Origin: Rhodospirillaceae bacterium
GTDB taxonomy: Bacteria; Pseudomonadota; Alphaproteobacteria; Bin65
Assembly: GCA_028819475.1 (NCBI GenBank)
Contig: JAPPLJ010000041.1
Span: 1 to 64,000, forward strand
Length of the DNA stretch: 64,000 nucleotides
Reading direction: 5' to 3'
Part shown: piece after piece, positions 43,116 to 51,026 of the stretch
How positions within the stretch are numbered: position 1 is the first letter of the stretch
Layout of the letters: the number at the start of each line of letters is the position of its first letter
Notes under the pieces: generated by a model
The model's database searches: none
Seen by the model: the letters and a program-made list of their open reading frames with translations, nothing else
Told to the model about the DNA's origin: nothing
Program-made: the position numbers and the translations under genes

Positions 43116-43517
43116 ATGCCCGCGCCCCGGTGGGCAGCGGCAATCCTCGCCCTGGCCTGGCTGCTGTTTTCGTCGGCAGCGAATGCCGGAACCGCCGCGC
43201 CGGCGCCCGACTCCGCCGTCCGGCAGGGACCGGCCGGAAACGTTTTTTCCCCTTTTCAGAGGATTCCCCTGCGAAAGGCCGCGAACGGGCTTCGCCAGAG
43301 TAAGCAAGGCAGTCCCCCCTCCCCTTGGGGGAGGGGGTTAGGGGGAGGGGTAAGCGGCGACCGAAGCCTTGCCGGAACCGGCATCGGCGCGCTGCCGGAC
43401 GACCCCTCCCCTGGCCCCTCCCCCAAGGGGAGGGGGATTCCAGCGGCGCTTTATTTCGGAGTAATCATTTTCGGCTTGGAAAGCGCCGTTCATGATCCGC
43501 CCATGATTCGCCCATGA
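43116..43517 (+). CDS. Doubtful small secreted protein disrupted by repeat element
   Basis: From ATG 43116 an open frame begins with a convincing signal peptide (PRWAAAILALAWLLFSSAANA) and about 50 further residues. It then runs into the inverted-repeat element at 43315, whose translation (SPPSPWGRGLGGG) is typical of such repeats. Either a small periplasmic protein had the element inserted into its 3' part, or the frame is chance. There is no strong ribosome site. No family is recognised. Confidence 0.3.
   Translation: MPAPRWAAAILALAWLLFSSAANAGTAAPAPDSAVRQGPAGNVFSPFQRIPLRKAANGLRQSKQGSPPSPWGRGLGGGVSGDRSLAGTGIGALPDDPSPGPSPKGRGIPAALYFGVIIFGLESAVHDPPMIRP
43315..43436. repeat. Inverted-repeat element with 22-bp ends, copy B
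   Basis: The ends at 43315-43336 and 43415-43436 are exact 22-bp inverted repeats, identical to those of the element at 30131-30242, but the core is in the opposite orientation. The plus strand has four G-tracts at 43327-43350 with loops A, TTA and A, an excellent G-quadruplex motif. It lies between the CoxL-like and thiolase-like genes. Confidence 0.75.
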
Positions 43518-44695
43518 CCCGGTCCGCAAGCCGCAGGGCGCCGTATGACGGGATCGTTGTCACGACGCCGGTCTCGATCCCCTATGTCCGCTTCTCGACC
43601 CGGGGCGCGCACTGGTGGATCGGGCGGGCGCTCGCCGCGCTGGTCCGCGACTCCGGCCTCTCCAAGGACCGGTTCGACGGCGTGTGCGCGACCAGCATGT
43701 CGCTGGCGCCGGATACCGCCGTGGGCATCGTCCAGCATCACGGGCTGACGCCGCGCTGGCTCGACTTCATCCCGATGGGCGGCGTCACCGGCGTCGTCGC
43801 GATGCGCCGGGCGGCGCGCGCGGTCCAGGCCGGCGACGCCGATATTGTCGCCTGCGTCGCCGGCGACACCAACCATATCGACAGCTTCCGCCAGGGCCTG
43901 GAGAACTTCAGCCAGTTCGGCAAGGACGCCGTCTATCCCGTTGGAACCGGAGGGCCGAACGCCAGTTTCGCCTTCCTTACCGACTATTACATGCGGACCT
44001 TCGGCGCACGGCGCGAGGATTTCGGCAAGATGTGCGTCGCCCAGCGGGAGAACGCCCTCGCCTACCCCCATGCGCTGTTCAAGGTGCCGCTCACCCTGGA
44101 GCAGTACATGACCGCCCGGCCGATCGCCGAGCCGGTGCATCTGTTCGACTGCGTCATGCCCTGCGCCGGCGCCGAAGCCTATCTCGTCATGCGCGAGGAA
44201 CAGGCGCGCGGCCTCGGCTTGAGCTTTGGCCGCATTCTCGGCACCATCGAGCGGCACAACGCCTTCCCGGACGATCCGGTGCAGTTTCGCGGCGGCTGGG
44301 CGATGGACAGCGCCGAACTGTACGGCATGGCCGGCGTGAGCCCGGACGACATCGATTTCTTCGAGACCTACGACGACTATCCCGTGATCAACATGCTGCA
44401 GTTCGAGGATCTGGGCTTTTGCGCCAAGGGCGAGGCGCCGGACTTCGTGCGCAGCCACAGCCTGACCGTGGATGGCAGCTTCCCGATCAACACGTCGGGC
44501 GGGCAGCTCTCGGTCGGGCAGGCCGGCGGCGCGGGCGGCTTCCTCGGCACGGTCGAGGCGATCCGCCAGGTCACCGGCCAGGCGCTCGGCAAACCGGTGC
44601 CGGATGCGAAGATCGGCCTGGTCGGCGGCTTCGGCATGATCAGCTATGACCGCGGCGTCTGCTCGGCGGCGGCGATCCTGGCGGCGGGAGACTGA
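43514..44695 (+). CDS. Thiolase-fold protein lacking the classical catalytic residues
   Basis: This 393-residue protein has the thiolase/SCP2-thiolase fold: ARAVQAGDADIVACVAGDTN, then ETYDDYPVINML with FEDLGFCAKGEAPDFV and PINTSGGQLSVGQ. The nucleophilic cysteine that normally lies in the helix-start segment is missing (MGGVTGVVAM near residues 88-97). The GHPxGA histidine motif is GQAGGAG (Gln335). Ordinary thiolysis is therefore unlikely. The steroid aldolase Ltp2 is a known thiolase-fold enzyme with a rebuilt active site that needs a DUF35 partner, and the next gene encodes a DUF35 domain. An aldolase-like or structural role is therefore inferred. Confidence 0.83.
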   Translation: MTRSASRRAPYDGIVVTTPVSIPYVRFSTRGAHWWIGRALAALVRDSGLSKDRFDGVCATSMSLAPDTAVGIVQHHGLTPRWLDFIPMGGVTGVVAMRRAARAVQAGDADIVACVAGDTNHIDSFRQGLENFSQFGKDAVYPVGTGGPNASFAFLTDYYMRTFGARREDFGKMCVAQRENALAYPHALFKVPLTLEQYMTARPIAEPVHLFDCVMPCAGAEAYLVMREEQARGLGLSFGRILGTIERHNAFPDDPVQFRGGWAMDSAELYGMAGVSPDDIDFFETYDDYPVINMLQFEDLGFCAKGEAPDFVRSHSLTVDGSFPINTSGGQLSVGQAGGAGGFLGTVEAIRQVTGQALGKPVPDAKIGLVGGFGMISYDRGVCSAAAILAAGD

Positions 44696-44699
44696 ATCC

Positions 44700-45980
44700 G
44701 TGGCCGCCCCGCTCACCAAACCGAAGCGCAAGAACCCGGTCCTGCGGACACGGGCGCCGATGCTGCCGCCGGCGCCGCGCAGCCGGATTTCGCTCGGCCT
44801 GACCTCGGGCGCGGCGCGCGGCGTCTTCGAACTCCAGGTCTGCCGGGACTGCGGCGCCGTCCAGTATCCGCCGCGCGAGGCCTGCCGGGAATGCCTGTCT
44901 GACCGGCTGGACTGGACGCCCCACAGCGGCCGCGGCGAGCTGGTGGCGCACACCACCCTGCGCCACGCCATGGAGAACTATTTCCGCGAACGCCTGCCCT
45001 GGCGGCTCGGCATCGTGAAGCTGGACGGCGACAGGCCGCCCGGAAAATCGGATTCGGAAGCGCCGAGCCTGATCGTCCACGTCCACGGCGACTGCGCCGA
45101 ACCGCCGGCCCGGGTCCGAATCCGCGCCATGCTGGACCGGTCCGGACAGGCGGTGCTGCTGGCCCTGCCGGAAAAGGATACGCCCCATATGAGCGACGAT
45201 CCCCAGATGCGCGAACTGACCTGCGATCCGAAATTCCGCAAGGTCTTCGTGACCGACGGCAAGGGCCCGGTCGGCCAGGCCGTCGTGAAGGCCATGATCG
45301 CGGCCGGGTCGGACCTGGTCTGGGTCGGCGAGGCCGCGCCGTGGAAGAAGATTCCCGGTTTCGAGGAGATCAAGGCGCTGCCGGAGGTCACGGTGGTCGA
45401 CCTGGACGTGACCAACCCGGATTCGGTCAAGCGCTGCGCCGGCCAGATCGGCCCCAAGGTCGATATCCTGGTCAACACGGCCGAGCAGCACCGGGCCTAT
45501 ACCGTCGGCGGGCGCTACGGCACGGAGAACGCCCGCGCCGAGATGGAGATCAACTATTTCGGCCTGCTGCGCCTGGCCCAGGAATTCGGCCCGGTGATGA
45601 TGTCGCGCGGCGCCGATACCGAGACCAATGCGGTGGCGTGGGTCAACATCCTGTCGATCTTTGCGCTCGCCAACAAGCCGGACCAGAGCACCTTTTCCGC
45701 TTCGAAGGCGGCGGCCCATTCGCTCGCCCAGGCGATGCGCGCCGGGATGCACCGGTCCGGGGTGCGGGTGATCAACCTCTATCCGGGGCCGCTCGACGTC
45801 GAATGGAACCAGGAGTTGCGCCCGCCCAAGGTGACGCCGGCGGCCCTCGCCCGCGCCGTCGTCGGCGCCTTGCAGGGCGGCGCGGAGGACGTCTATCCCG
45901 GCGACGTCGCGAAAGACTGGTACGAACGCTGGCGCCGCGATCCCAAGGTGCTGGAACGGGAGCTGGCCCATGGCGAGTAG
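44700..45980 (+). CDS. DUF35 zinc-ribbon/OB-fold domain fused to a short-chain dehydrogenase
   Basis: This 426-residue fusion protein has two parts. Residues ~40-155 are a DUF35 domain: a rubredoxin-like zinc ribbon with Cys48, Cys51, Cys62 and Cys65 (CRDCGAV and CRECLSD), then an OB-fold. Residues ~178-420 are a short-chain dehydrogenase: degenerate glycine loop VFVTDGKGPVGQ, LDVTNP, NTAEQ in place of NNAG, Asn285, Ser319 and Lys336. The catalytic Tyr of YxxxK is Phe332 (FSASK). GTG at 44700 follows CGGGAG and lies 4 bp after the thiolase-like stop. DUF35 normally partners thiolase-fold proteins, so the two proteins probably form a complex. Confidence 0.82.
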   Translation: MAAPLTKPKRKNPVLRTRAPMLPPAPRSRISLGLTSGAARGVFELQVCRDCGAVQYPPREACRECLSDRLDWTPHSGRGELVAHTTLRHAMENYFRERLPWRLGIVKLDGDRPPGKSDSEAPSLIVHVHGDCAEPPARVRIRAMLDRSGQAVLLALPEKDTPHMSDDPQMRELTCDPKFRKVFVTDGKGPVGQAVVKAMIAAGSDLVWVGEAAPWKKIPGFEEIKALPEVTVVDLDVTNPDSVKRCAGQIGPKVDILVNTAEQHRAYTVGGRYGTENARAEMEINYFGLLRLAQEFGPVMMSRGADTETNAVAWVNILSIFALANKPDQSTFSASKAAAHSLAQAMRAGMHRSGVRVINLYPGPLDVEWNQELRPPKVTPAALARAVVGALQGGAEDVYPGDVAKDWYERWRRDPKVLERELAHGE

Positions 45981-45998
45981 CAGGAAAAGGGAAGCAGC

Positions 45999-46784
45999 AT
46001 GACCGCCAACCCGCTTCTGGACATGGTCCGCGGCATCGCCGAGCGGCAAATCCGCGTGATCGACCTGACCCAGACCCTGACGCCGGATTTTCCGCAGATC
46101 GAACTGCCGCCGGAAATGGGCCAGTGCTGGCCGTTCCGGCTCGAGGAGGTGTCGCGCTACGACGACCGCGGGCTCGCCGCCTACTGGAACAACTTCTCCT
46201 GCGGCGAGCATACCGGCACCCATTTCGACGCGCCGATCCACTGGGTCTCCGGGCGCAACCTGCCCAACAACAGCACCGATACCGTGCCGGTCGAGAACAT
46301 GGTGGCGCCGGCCTGCGTCGTCGATTGCGTGAAGCATGTCGAGCAGAACGCCGACTACCTGCTGTCGGCCGATTTCCTGCGCAACTGGGAGGAGGAGCAC
46401 GGCAGGATCCCGCCGCGCTCCTGGGTGCTGATGCGCACCGACTGGTCGAAGCGGCCGGACCCGGAATCCTACCAGAATTTCGACGACGAAGGGCAGCACA
46501 CGCCGGGCCCGGACACCGACGCCGTGCGCTTCCTGGTCGAGGAGCGCGACGTCATGGGCTTCGGCAGCGAGTGCATCGGCACCGACGCCGGCCAGGCCAT
46601 GCATCTGCGCCCGCCCTACCCGTGCCACTACTATATCCACGGCGCCGGCCGCTATGGCCTGCAATGCCTGACCAACCTCGACCTGCTGCCGCCGACCGGC
46701 AGCGTGCTCTTCACCGCCCCGCTCAAGATCAAGCAGGGCAGCGGCTCGCCGCTCAGGGTGCTGGCGCTGGTGTGGGAGGGGTAG
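45999..46784 (+). CDS. Cyclase-family metal-dependent hydrolase (kynurenine formamidase-like)
   Basis: This 261-residue protein belongs to the cyclase family PF04199. The metal-binding signature HTGTHFDAPIHW is at residues ~70-82, and the N-terminal VIDLTQTLTPDFP and later GTDAGQAM-type region fit. Members hydrolyse formylkynurenine, cyclic amides or cyclic esters. It follows the DUF35-SDR gene by 18 bp, so it is probably co-transcribed and hydrolyses a ring or amide in the same pathway. Its substrate is unknown. Confidence 0.87.
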   Translation: MTANPLLDMVRGIAERQIRVIDLTQTLTPDFPQIELPPEMGQCWPFRLEEVSRYDDRGLAAYWNNFSCGEHTGTHFDAPIHWVSGRNLPNNSTDTVPVENMVAPACVVDCVKHVEQNADYLLSADFLRNWEEEHGRIPPRSWVLMRTDWSKRPDPESYQNFDDEGQHTPGPDTDAVRFLVEERDVMGFGSECIGTDAGQAMHLRPPYPCHYYIHGAGRYGLQCLTNLDLLPPTGSVLFTAPLKIKQGSGSPLRVLALVWEG

Positions 46785-47090
46785 CGAACGCCCCTGCTCG
46801 CTGCTAGGCAGGTCGAAGCCTGGCGTCACGGAACCGGAGCGGGCGCCCCGGACGCGGCCAAAAAATGGCTTGACGCCGCGCAAAGGAACATTATATGAAC
46901 AAAATACGTTGTCGTCAGCCTTTTGGCCAGAAGCCCGGCAAAAAAAACACGCTAGAAAGACCGGTCTGATTTTATTTTCGATCAACCGAAAAACGGCGCA
47001 ATTCCAAGAAGTTAGGCGGAATTTGATAAATGAACGATCAAAACAAAACATGAACGTAGCGATCCGGCGGGCAGCGCCGGCCGTTCCCCT
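46785..47090. other. Low-GC intergenic segment with a promoter-like motif
   Basis: The part from 46860 to 47065 is strikingly AT-rich for this genome. On the plus strand TTGACG (46871-46876) and TATATG (46893-46898) lie 16 bp apart, a sigma-70-like arrangement. AGACCGGTCT (46958-46967) followed by ATTTTATTTT could be a weak terminator. The segment may encode a small RNA or simply be foreign. No protein-coding frame with family similarity is seen. Confidence 0.35.
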
Positions 47091-47215
47091 TCCCGTCATC
47101 CCGACCGAGCGCCGGCGAGCGGATCTCGGCTCGATCTGTGGAACCATCCGAGATTCCGGCGCCGGGATTCCTCCACTCCGCAGTCCTGCGGACTGCTCCG
47201 GTCGGAATGACGGGA
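47091..47215. repeat. Hairpin-type dispersed repeat, copy 2
   Basis: The ends TCCCGTCATCCCGACCGA (47091-47108) and CGGTCGGAATGACGGGA (47199-47215) are inverted with one mismatch. They resemble the ends of the element at 22956-23084. Further short palindromes (GCCGGC, CGGACTGCTCCG) lie inside. It follows the low-GC segment. Confidence 0.6.
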
Positions 47216-47349
47216 GAGGGCGAAGAAGGAGGCGGTCATCACGAATCATGACATTTCATGACACCTGCAACTGCCTGCCCGCCGACCGGAGAGGAGGCTA
47301 CCGAACGGGTGTCTCGGCCGCAGGTTACGGCGACAGCAGCAATGCCGCC

Positions 47350-48459
47350 CTATTCCCCGAACGGCTCGTTTCCCGTCAGGATCGCGTGCAGGAAGCGGCC
47401 GACTTCGCGGTTCGAGATGCGCCGGGCGCGGTCGTCGCGGCCGATCAGGTAGGGCGGGCCGCCGACGCACAGGCCGAGGATGGTCATGCGCAGCACCGGC
47501 GAGGCCATGACCAGCCCGGTGTTGAGGTCGCGGATCGCGCCGTCGGGCTCGACGCGCAGGCGGCAGCCGTGCATCTGCCGGCCGATGCGGAACCGGGACC
47601 AGCCGCCGTCCCACTGGTGCGGCGCGTCCTTTATCGCGATCAGCCGGCCCGCGCTGCCGCCGCGCTTCATGTCGTCCAGATAGGCCCGGCAGCGCACCGG
47701 ATCGATCAACTCGTCGGCGGTGCCGTACATCATCAGGAGCGGCGCGCCGGTGGTCCGCGGCCTGGCGAAGCGCGCGATGCAGGGCGCGTAGAAGGCGATA
47801 TGGCCGGCGAAGCGCAGGCCCCGGCCCAGCTTGCGGGTGACGCGGCGGTCGAGCGCGTAGGCCGCCGCCATGCCGCCATAGGAGAAGCCCATGACGAAGG
47901 CCCGGCCCGGATCGACCGCCGGATGCCTGCGGGCGACCCAGCGCAGGGCGGCGAAGGCGTCGGCCAGCATCATGGTCTCGGTGACGTTGATCAGCCGCCG
48001 CACGAATCCGCCGCCGCCGTCGTTGCGCGCGGCGAAGACGTCGACCGCGACCGCGGCCAGCCCCATGGCGGCGAACTGGCGGCCGTAGGTGTGCTCACGC
48101 GCCCAGCGTACGCCGCTGGAGCCGTGCAGCAGAACGACCAGCGGCACGCTGCGGCGGCGCAGGCGGCCGGCGGCCTCCGGTTTCGGCAGGTAGAGGGTGC
48201 CGACGCCGCTCGCAGGCTCGGCATCGTCCAGATCGTCCGGCGCGAACGGGCTGGTGGTCGGGAAGCGGATGTCCCGCCCGGCGACGCCTTCGAGGCCCGC
48301 CCCGCCCGGCCAGGGCCGCATCAACTGCGACCAGTCTCCCGCCTGCGCGCTACCCGCAAGCAGGACGCCCGTAACCAGGACAGCGGCAGCGAAGCCGACC
48401 AGCAGCAGGCCAAAGCGCGCCGTTCCGCTGCGGCGCACCATCCGGTATATCCCGGCCAT
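47350..48459 (-). CDS. Secreted dienelactone hydrolase-family protein
   Basis: This is a protein of about 369 residues. It has a signal peptide (hydrophobic core LLLVGFAAAVLVTGVLLAG, cleavage after AQA) and a hydrolase fold with VVLLHGSSGVRWA, the nucleophile elbow GFSYGGMAAAY, the acid YGTADELID and the histidine DAPHQWDGG. ATG at 48459 follows GAGGAGGG; ATG at 48441 is the alternative. The 48459 start codon overlaps the start codon of the divergent rnd gene within one CATG. It is probably a periplasmic esterase of unknown substrate. Confidence 0.82.
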   Translation of the reverse strand: MAGIYRMVRRSGTARFGLLLVGFAAAVLVTGVLLAGSAQAGDWSQLMRPWPGGAGLEGVAGRDIRFPTTSPFAPDDLDDAEPASGVGTLYLPKPEAAGRLRRRSVPLVVLLHGSSGVRWAREHTYGRQFAAMGLAAVAVDVFAARNDGGGGFVRRLINVTETMMLADAFAALRWVARRHPAVDPGRAFVMGFSYGGMAAAYALDRRVTRKLGRGLRFAGHIAFYAPCIARFARPRTTGAPLLMMYGTADELIDPVRCRAYLDDMKRGGSAGRLIAIKDAPHQWDGGWSRFRIGRQMHGCRLRVEPDGAIRDLNTGLVMASPVLRMTILGLCVGGPPYLIGRDDRARRISNREVGRFLHAILTGNEPFGE

Positions 48460-49615
48460 GACCCTCCTCACCGATCCGGCGCAGGTCGCCGCGCTGTGCG
48501 CCCGCCTGGCGGCCGAAGACTTCGTCACCGTCGATACCGAGTTCATCCGCGAAAAGACCTATTGGCCCGTCCTGTGCCTGATCCAGCTGGCCGGCGACGA
48601 CGAGGCGGCGGCCGTCGACCCCCTGGCGCCGGGCATGGACCTTACGCCGGTCTGGGACCTGATGCAGAATCCCGATGTCGTGAAAGTCTTCCACGCCGCC
48701 CGGCAGGATATCGAGATTTTCGTGCATCTGACCGGCAGGACGCCCGCGCCGGTCTACGATACTCAGATCGCCGCCATGGTGTGCGGCTTCGGCGACCAGG
48801 TCGGCTACGAACAGCTGGTGCGCAAGCTGGCGAAGGCGCAGATCGACAAGGGCGCCCGCTTCGCCGACTGGGCCGCCCGGCCGCTGACCGGGAAGCTGCT
48901 CTCCTATGCGCTTTCAGACGTAACACATCTGCGTACGGCCTACCGGAAATTGCGGGAGCGCATCCGCTCGGCAGGGCGCGAAGACTGGATCGCCGGGGAC
49001 ATGGCGGCGCTCGAAGACGCCGCCACCTACATTACAGAGCCGGAAGATGCCTGGAAGCGGGTCAAGTCACGCTCCCTCAAGCCCCGGTATCTCGGCGTCC
49101 TGAAACAGGTCGCGGCGTGGCGCGAGAGTTTCGCGCAGCAGAAGAATATCCCGCGCAACCGGGTGTTCCGCGACGAAACCCTGATCGACATCGCCGCCAA
49201 CGCGCCGCGGACCGTGGCGGCGCTCATGCGCACGCGCGGCGTCTCGAAAGGGCTGGCGGAAGGCCCGGCCGGCCAGGCGATCCTCAAGGCGGTCGAGCGC
49301 GGCCGCAACGGGCCGGCGCCCGAACCGCAGCCCGCCGCGATCCGGGAAGAGCTGCCGGCCGGCGCCGCGCCGGTCATCGAATTTCTCAAGGTGCTGCTGA
49401 AAGAGCGCTGCGAGAAAGGCCGCGTCGCCCAGAAACTCGTCGCGTCGGCCGCCGACCTGGAGCGGATCGCGGTGGACGACGAGGCGGACGTCCCGGCGCT
49501 TTCCGGCTGGCGCCGCACCCTGTTCGGCGAGGATGCCCTCGCCCTGAAACACGGCCGGCTCGCCCTGGCGGTCCGCAATGGCGGCATCGAGACCATCCGG
49601 CTGGACGAGAGTTAG
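48458..49615 (+). CDS. rnd: Ribonuclease D
   Basis: This 385-residue 3'-5' exoribonuclease trims tRNA and other small RNA ends. The DEDD exonuclease motifs appear as FVTVDTEFIREKTYWP (Asp26, Glu28), VFHAARQDIEIF and YALSDVTHL. An HRDC region follows (RVFRDETLIDIAANAPRT with LMRTRGVSKG). Length and order match RNase D. The start has no clear ribosome site, and its ATG shares CATG with the divergent hydrolase start. A HicB-type gene begins 4 bp after the stop. Confidence 0.92.
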   Translation: MTLLTDPAQVAALCARLAAEDFVTVDTEFIREKTYWPVLCLIQLAGDDEAAAVDPLAPGMDLTPVWDLMQNPDVVKVFHAARQDIEIFVHLTGRTPAPVYDTQIAAMVCGFGDQVGYEQLVRKLAKAQIDKGARFADWAARPLTGKLLSYALSDVTHLRTAYRKLRERIRSAGREDWIAGDMAALEDAATYITEPEDAWKRVKSRSLKPRYLGVLKQVAAWRESFAQQKNIPRNRVFRDETLIDIAANAPRTVAALMRTRGVSKGLAEGPAGQAILKAVERGRNGPAPEPQPAAIREELPAGAAPVIEFLKVLLKERCEKGRVAQKLVASAADLERIAVDDEADVPALSGWRRTLFGEDALALKHGRLALAVRNGGIETIRLDES

Positions 49616-49619
49616 ACTA

Positions 49620-50060
49620 ATGGCGGCGAATTCCTTGCTACAGGCGTTTCCCGTCCAACTGGACGAGCAGGAATCGGGCGGATTCCTGGCTTCTTTCCCC
49701 GACGTTCCGGAGGCTTTGACTGAAGGCGCGACGATGCAGGACGCGTTGGCCGAAGCGGAGGACTGTCTCATCGCGGCGCTCGGCGGATATGTCGAAGCGC
49801 GGCGCAAAATTCCCGTTCCGTCGCCAGCCAAGGGTCGTCCCCTGGTTTCCCTGCCGGCCTTGGTTGCGGCCAAGGTCGCTCTCTATTGCGCGATGCGGGA
49901 GCAGGGTGTCGGCAATGCCGCCCTGGCGAGGAAACTCGATACCGTGGAAGGGTCGATTCGTCGTCTGCTCGACCTCGATCACCGATCGCATATCGGCCAG
50001 GTCGAGGCGGCGCTTCACGCGCTCGGGCAGCGGCTCGTGGTGGCGGCACAAGCGGCATAG
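49620..50060 (+). CDS. HicB-family antitoxin-like protein (no HicA adjacent)
   Basis: This 146-residue protein has an N-terminal HicB fold (FPVQLDEQESGGFLASFPDV, then ALTEGATMQDALAEAEDCL) and a C-terminal DNA-binding-like part (VGNAALARKLDTVEGSIRRLLDLDHRS, seen in two pieces). HicB normally neutralises the HicA RNase encoded next to it, but no HicA frame is seen on either side. It follows rnd by 4 bp, so it may now act as a stand-alone regulator, or it may be a remnant of a toxin-antitoxin pair. Confidence 0.83.
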   Translation: MAANSLLQAFPVQLDEQESGGFLASFPDVPEALTEGATMQDALAEAEDCLIAALGGYVEARRKIPVPSPAKGRPLVSLPALVAAKVALYCAMREQGVGNAALARKLDTVEGSIRRLLDLDHRSHIGQVEAALHALGQRLVVAAQAA

Positions 50061-50199
50061 CCCGAGACGAAGGCCGGCGCCCGCTTTTCCGGACGGGTTC
50101 CGGTTTTGACATTGGCCCGACTGGCTCTATTGTCGGACCGACGCGACCGGGACCAGAGCCGGCCGGCACAGGTCCGGCCGCACAATCGAGGGAGCGGCC

Positions 50200-50904
50200 A
50201 TGAGCCGGAAAATCACCGTCGATATCGTCTCCGACACGGTCTGCCCGTGGTGCTATGTCGGCAAGCGGCGCTTCGAGGAGGCGCTCGCCCGCAGGCCGCC
50301 GGACCTCGACGTGTATGTCGGCTGGCGGCCGTTCCAGCTCAATCCCGACATGCCGGCCGAAGGCATGGACCGGAAGGCCTATCTGGCCGCCAAGTTCGGC
50401 GGCGACGAGCGGGCCGAGCACATCTATTCCGCGATCCGCGAGGCTGGGGCATCGACCGGCCTCGACTTCGATTTCGCCGCCATGCCGCGCCAGCCCAACA
50501 CCCTCGATTCGCACCGGCTGATCGACCGGGCCGGCCGCGCGGCAGAGGACTCCGGGGGCCGGCCCGGCTTGCAGGATGCGGTGGTGGAGCGGCTGTTCCG
50601 CGCCTGTTTCATGGAAGGCCGGGACATCGGCGACCGCGAAACCCTGGTCGCACTCGCCGCCGATGCCGGGATGGATGCGGACGAGACCCGCGCCTATCTG
50701 GACAGCGACGAGGATGTCGAGCGCATCCGGCAGGAAGACCGGATGGCCCGGCAGATGGGCATCCAGGGCGTGCCCTGCTTCATCATCGACCGGCAATACG
50801 CCGTTTCGGGCGCCCAGGAGCCCGCGGTTTTCCTCAAGGCCTTCGAGCAGGTGCTGGAGGCGGAGAAAGCGGCGGCGGGCAGCCCGGAGCCGGCGCCGGC
50901 CTGA
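50200..50904 (+). CDS. DsbA-family oxidoreductase (FrnE-like)
   Basis: This 234-residue thioredoxin-fold protein has an inserted helical domain. The redox motif CPWC is at Cys15-Cys18 (SDTVCPWCYVG), and the cis-proline loop is QGVPCFIIDRQYAVSGAQ. There is no signal peptide, so it is cytoplasmic like FrnE and the related 2-hydroxychromene-2-carboxylate isomerases. It may reduce or isomerise disulfides under oxidative stress. ATG at 50200 follows GAGGGAGCGG. Confidence 0.87.
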   Translation: MSRKITVDIVSDTVCPWCYVGKRRFEEALARRPPDLDVYVGWRPFQLNPDMPAEGMDRKAYLAAKFGGDERAEHIYSAIREAGASTGLDFDFAAMPRQPNTLDSHRLIDRAGRAAEDSGGRPGLQDAVVERLFRACFMEGRDIGDRETLVALAADAGMDADETRAYLDSDEDVERIRQEDRMARQMGIQGVPCFIIDRQYAVSGAQEPAVFLKAFEQVLEAEKAAAGSPEPAPA

Positions 50905-51026
50905 ACGCGCTCCCCAGGAATTTACTTCGGCGGCCGGCGGGAACGCGCCGCGCCATTCCGCGGCAGATTGGAAGTTCCGCGTCGCTCCGGCCGCCGGTTT
51001 CGGAAGGCATTGAAAAACTGCATGAC

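Noticed and set aside
46870..49620. Plus-strand open frame of 916 codons starting in the AT-rich segment
   Set aside because: It runs antisense through the hydrolase gene and out of frame through rnd, with no family similarity.
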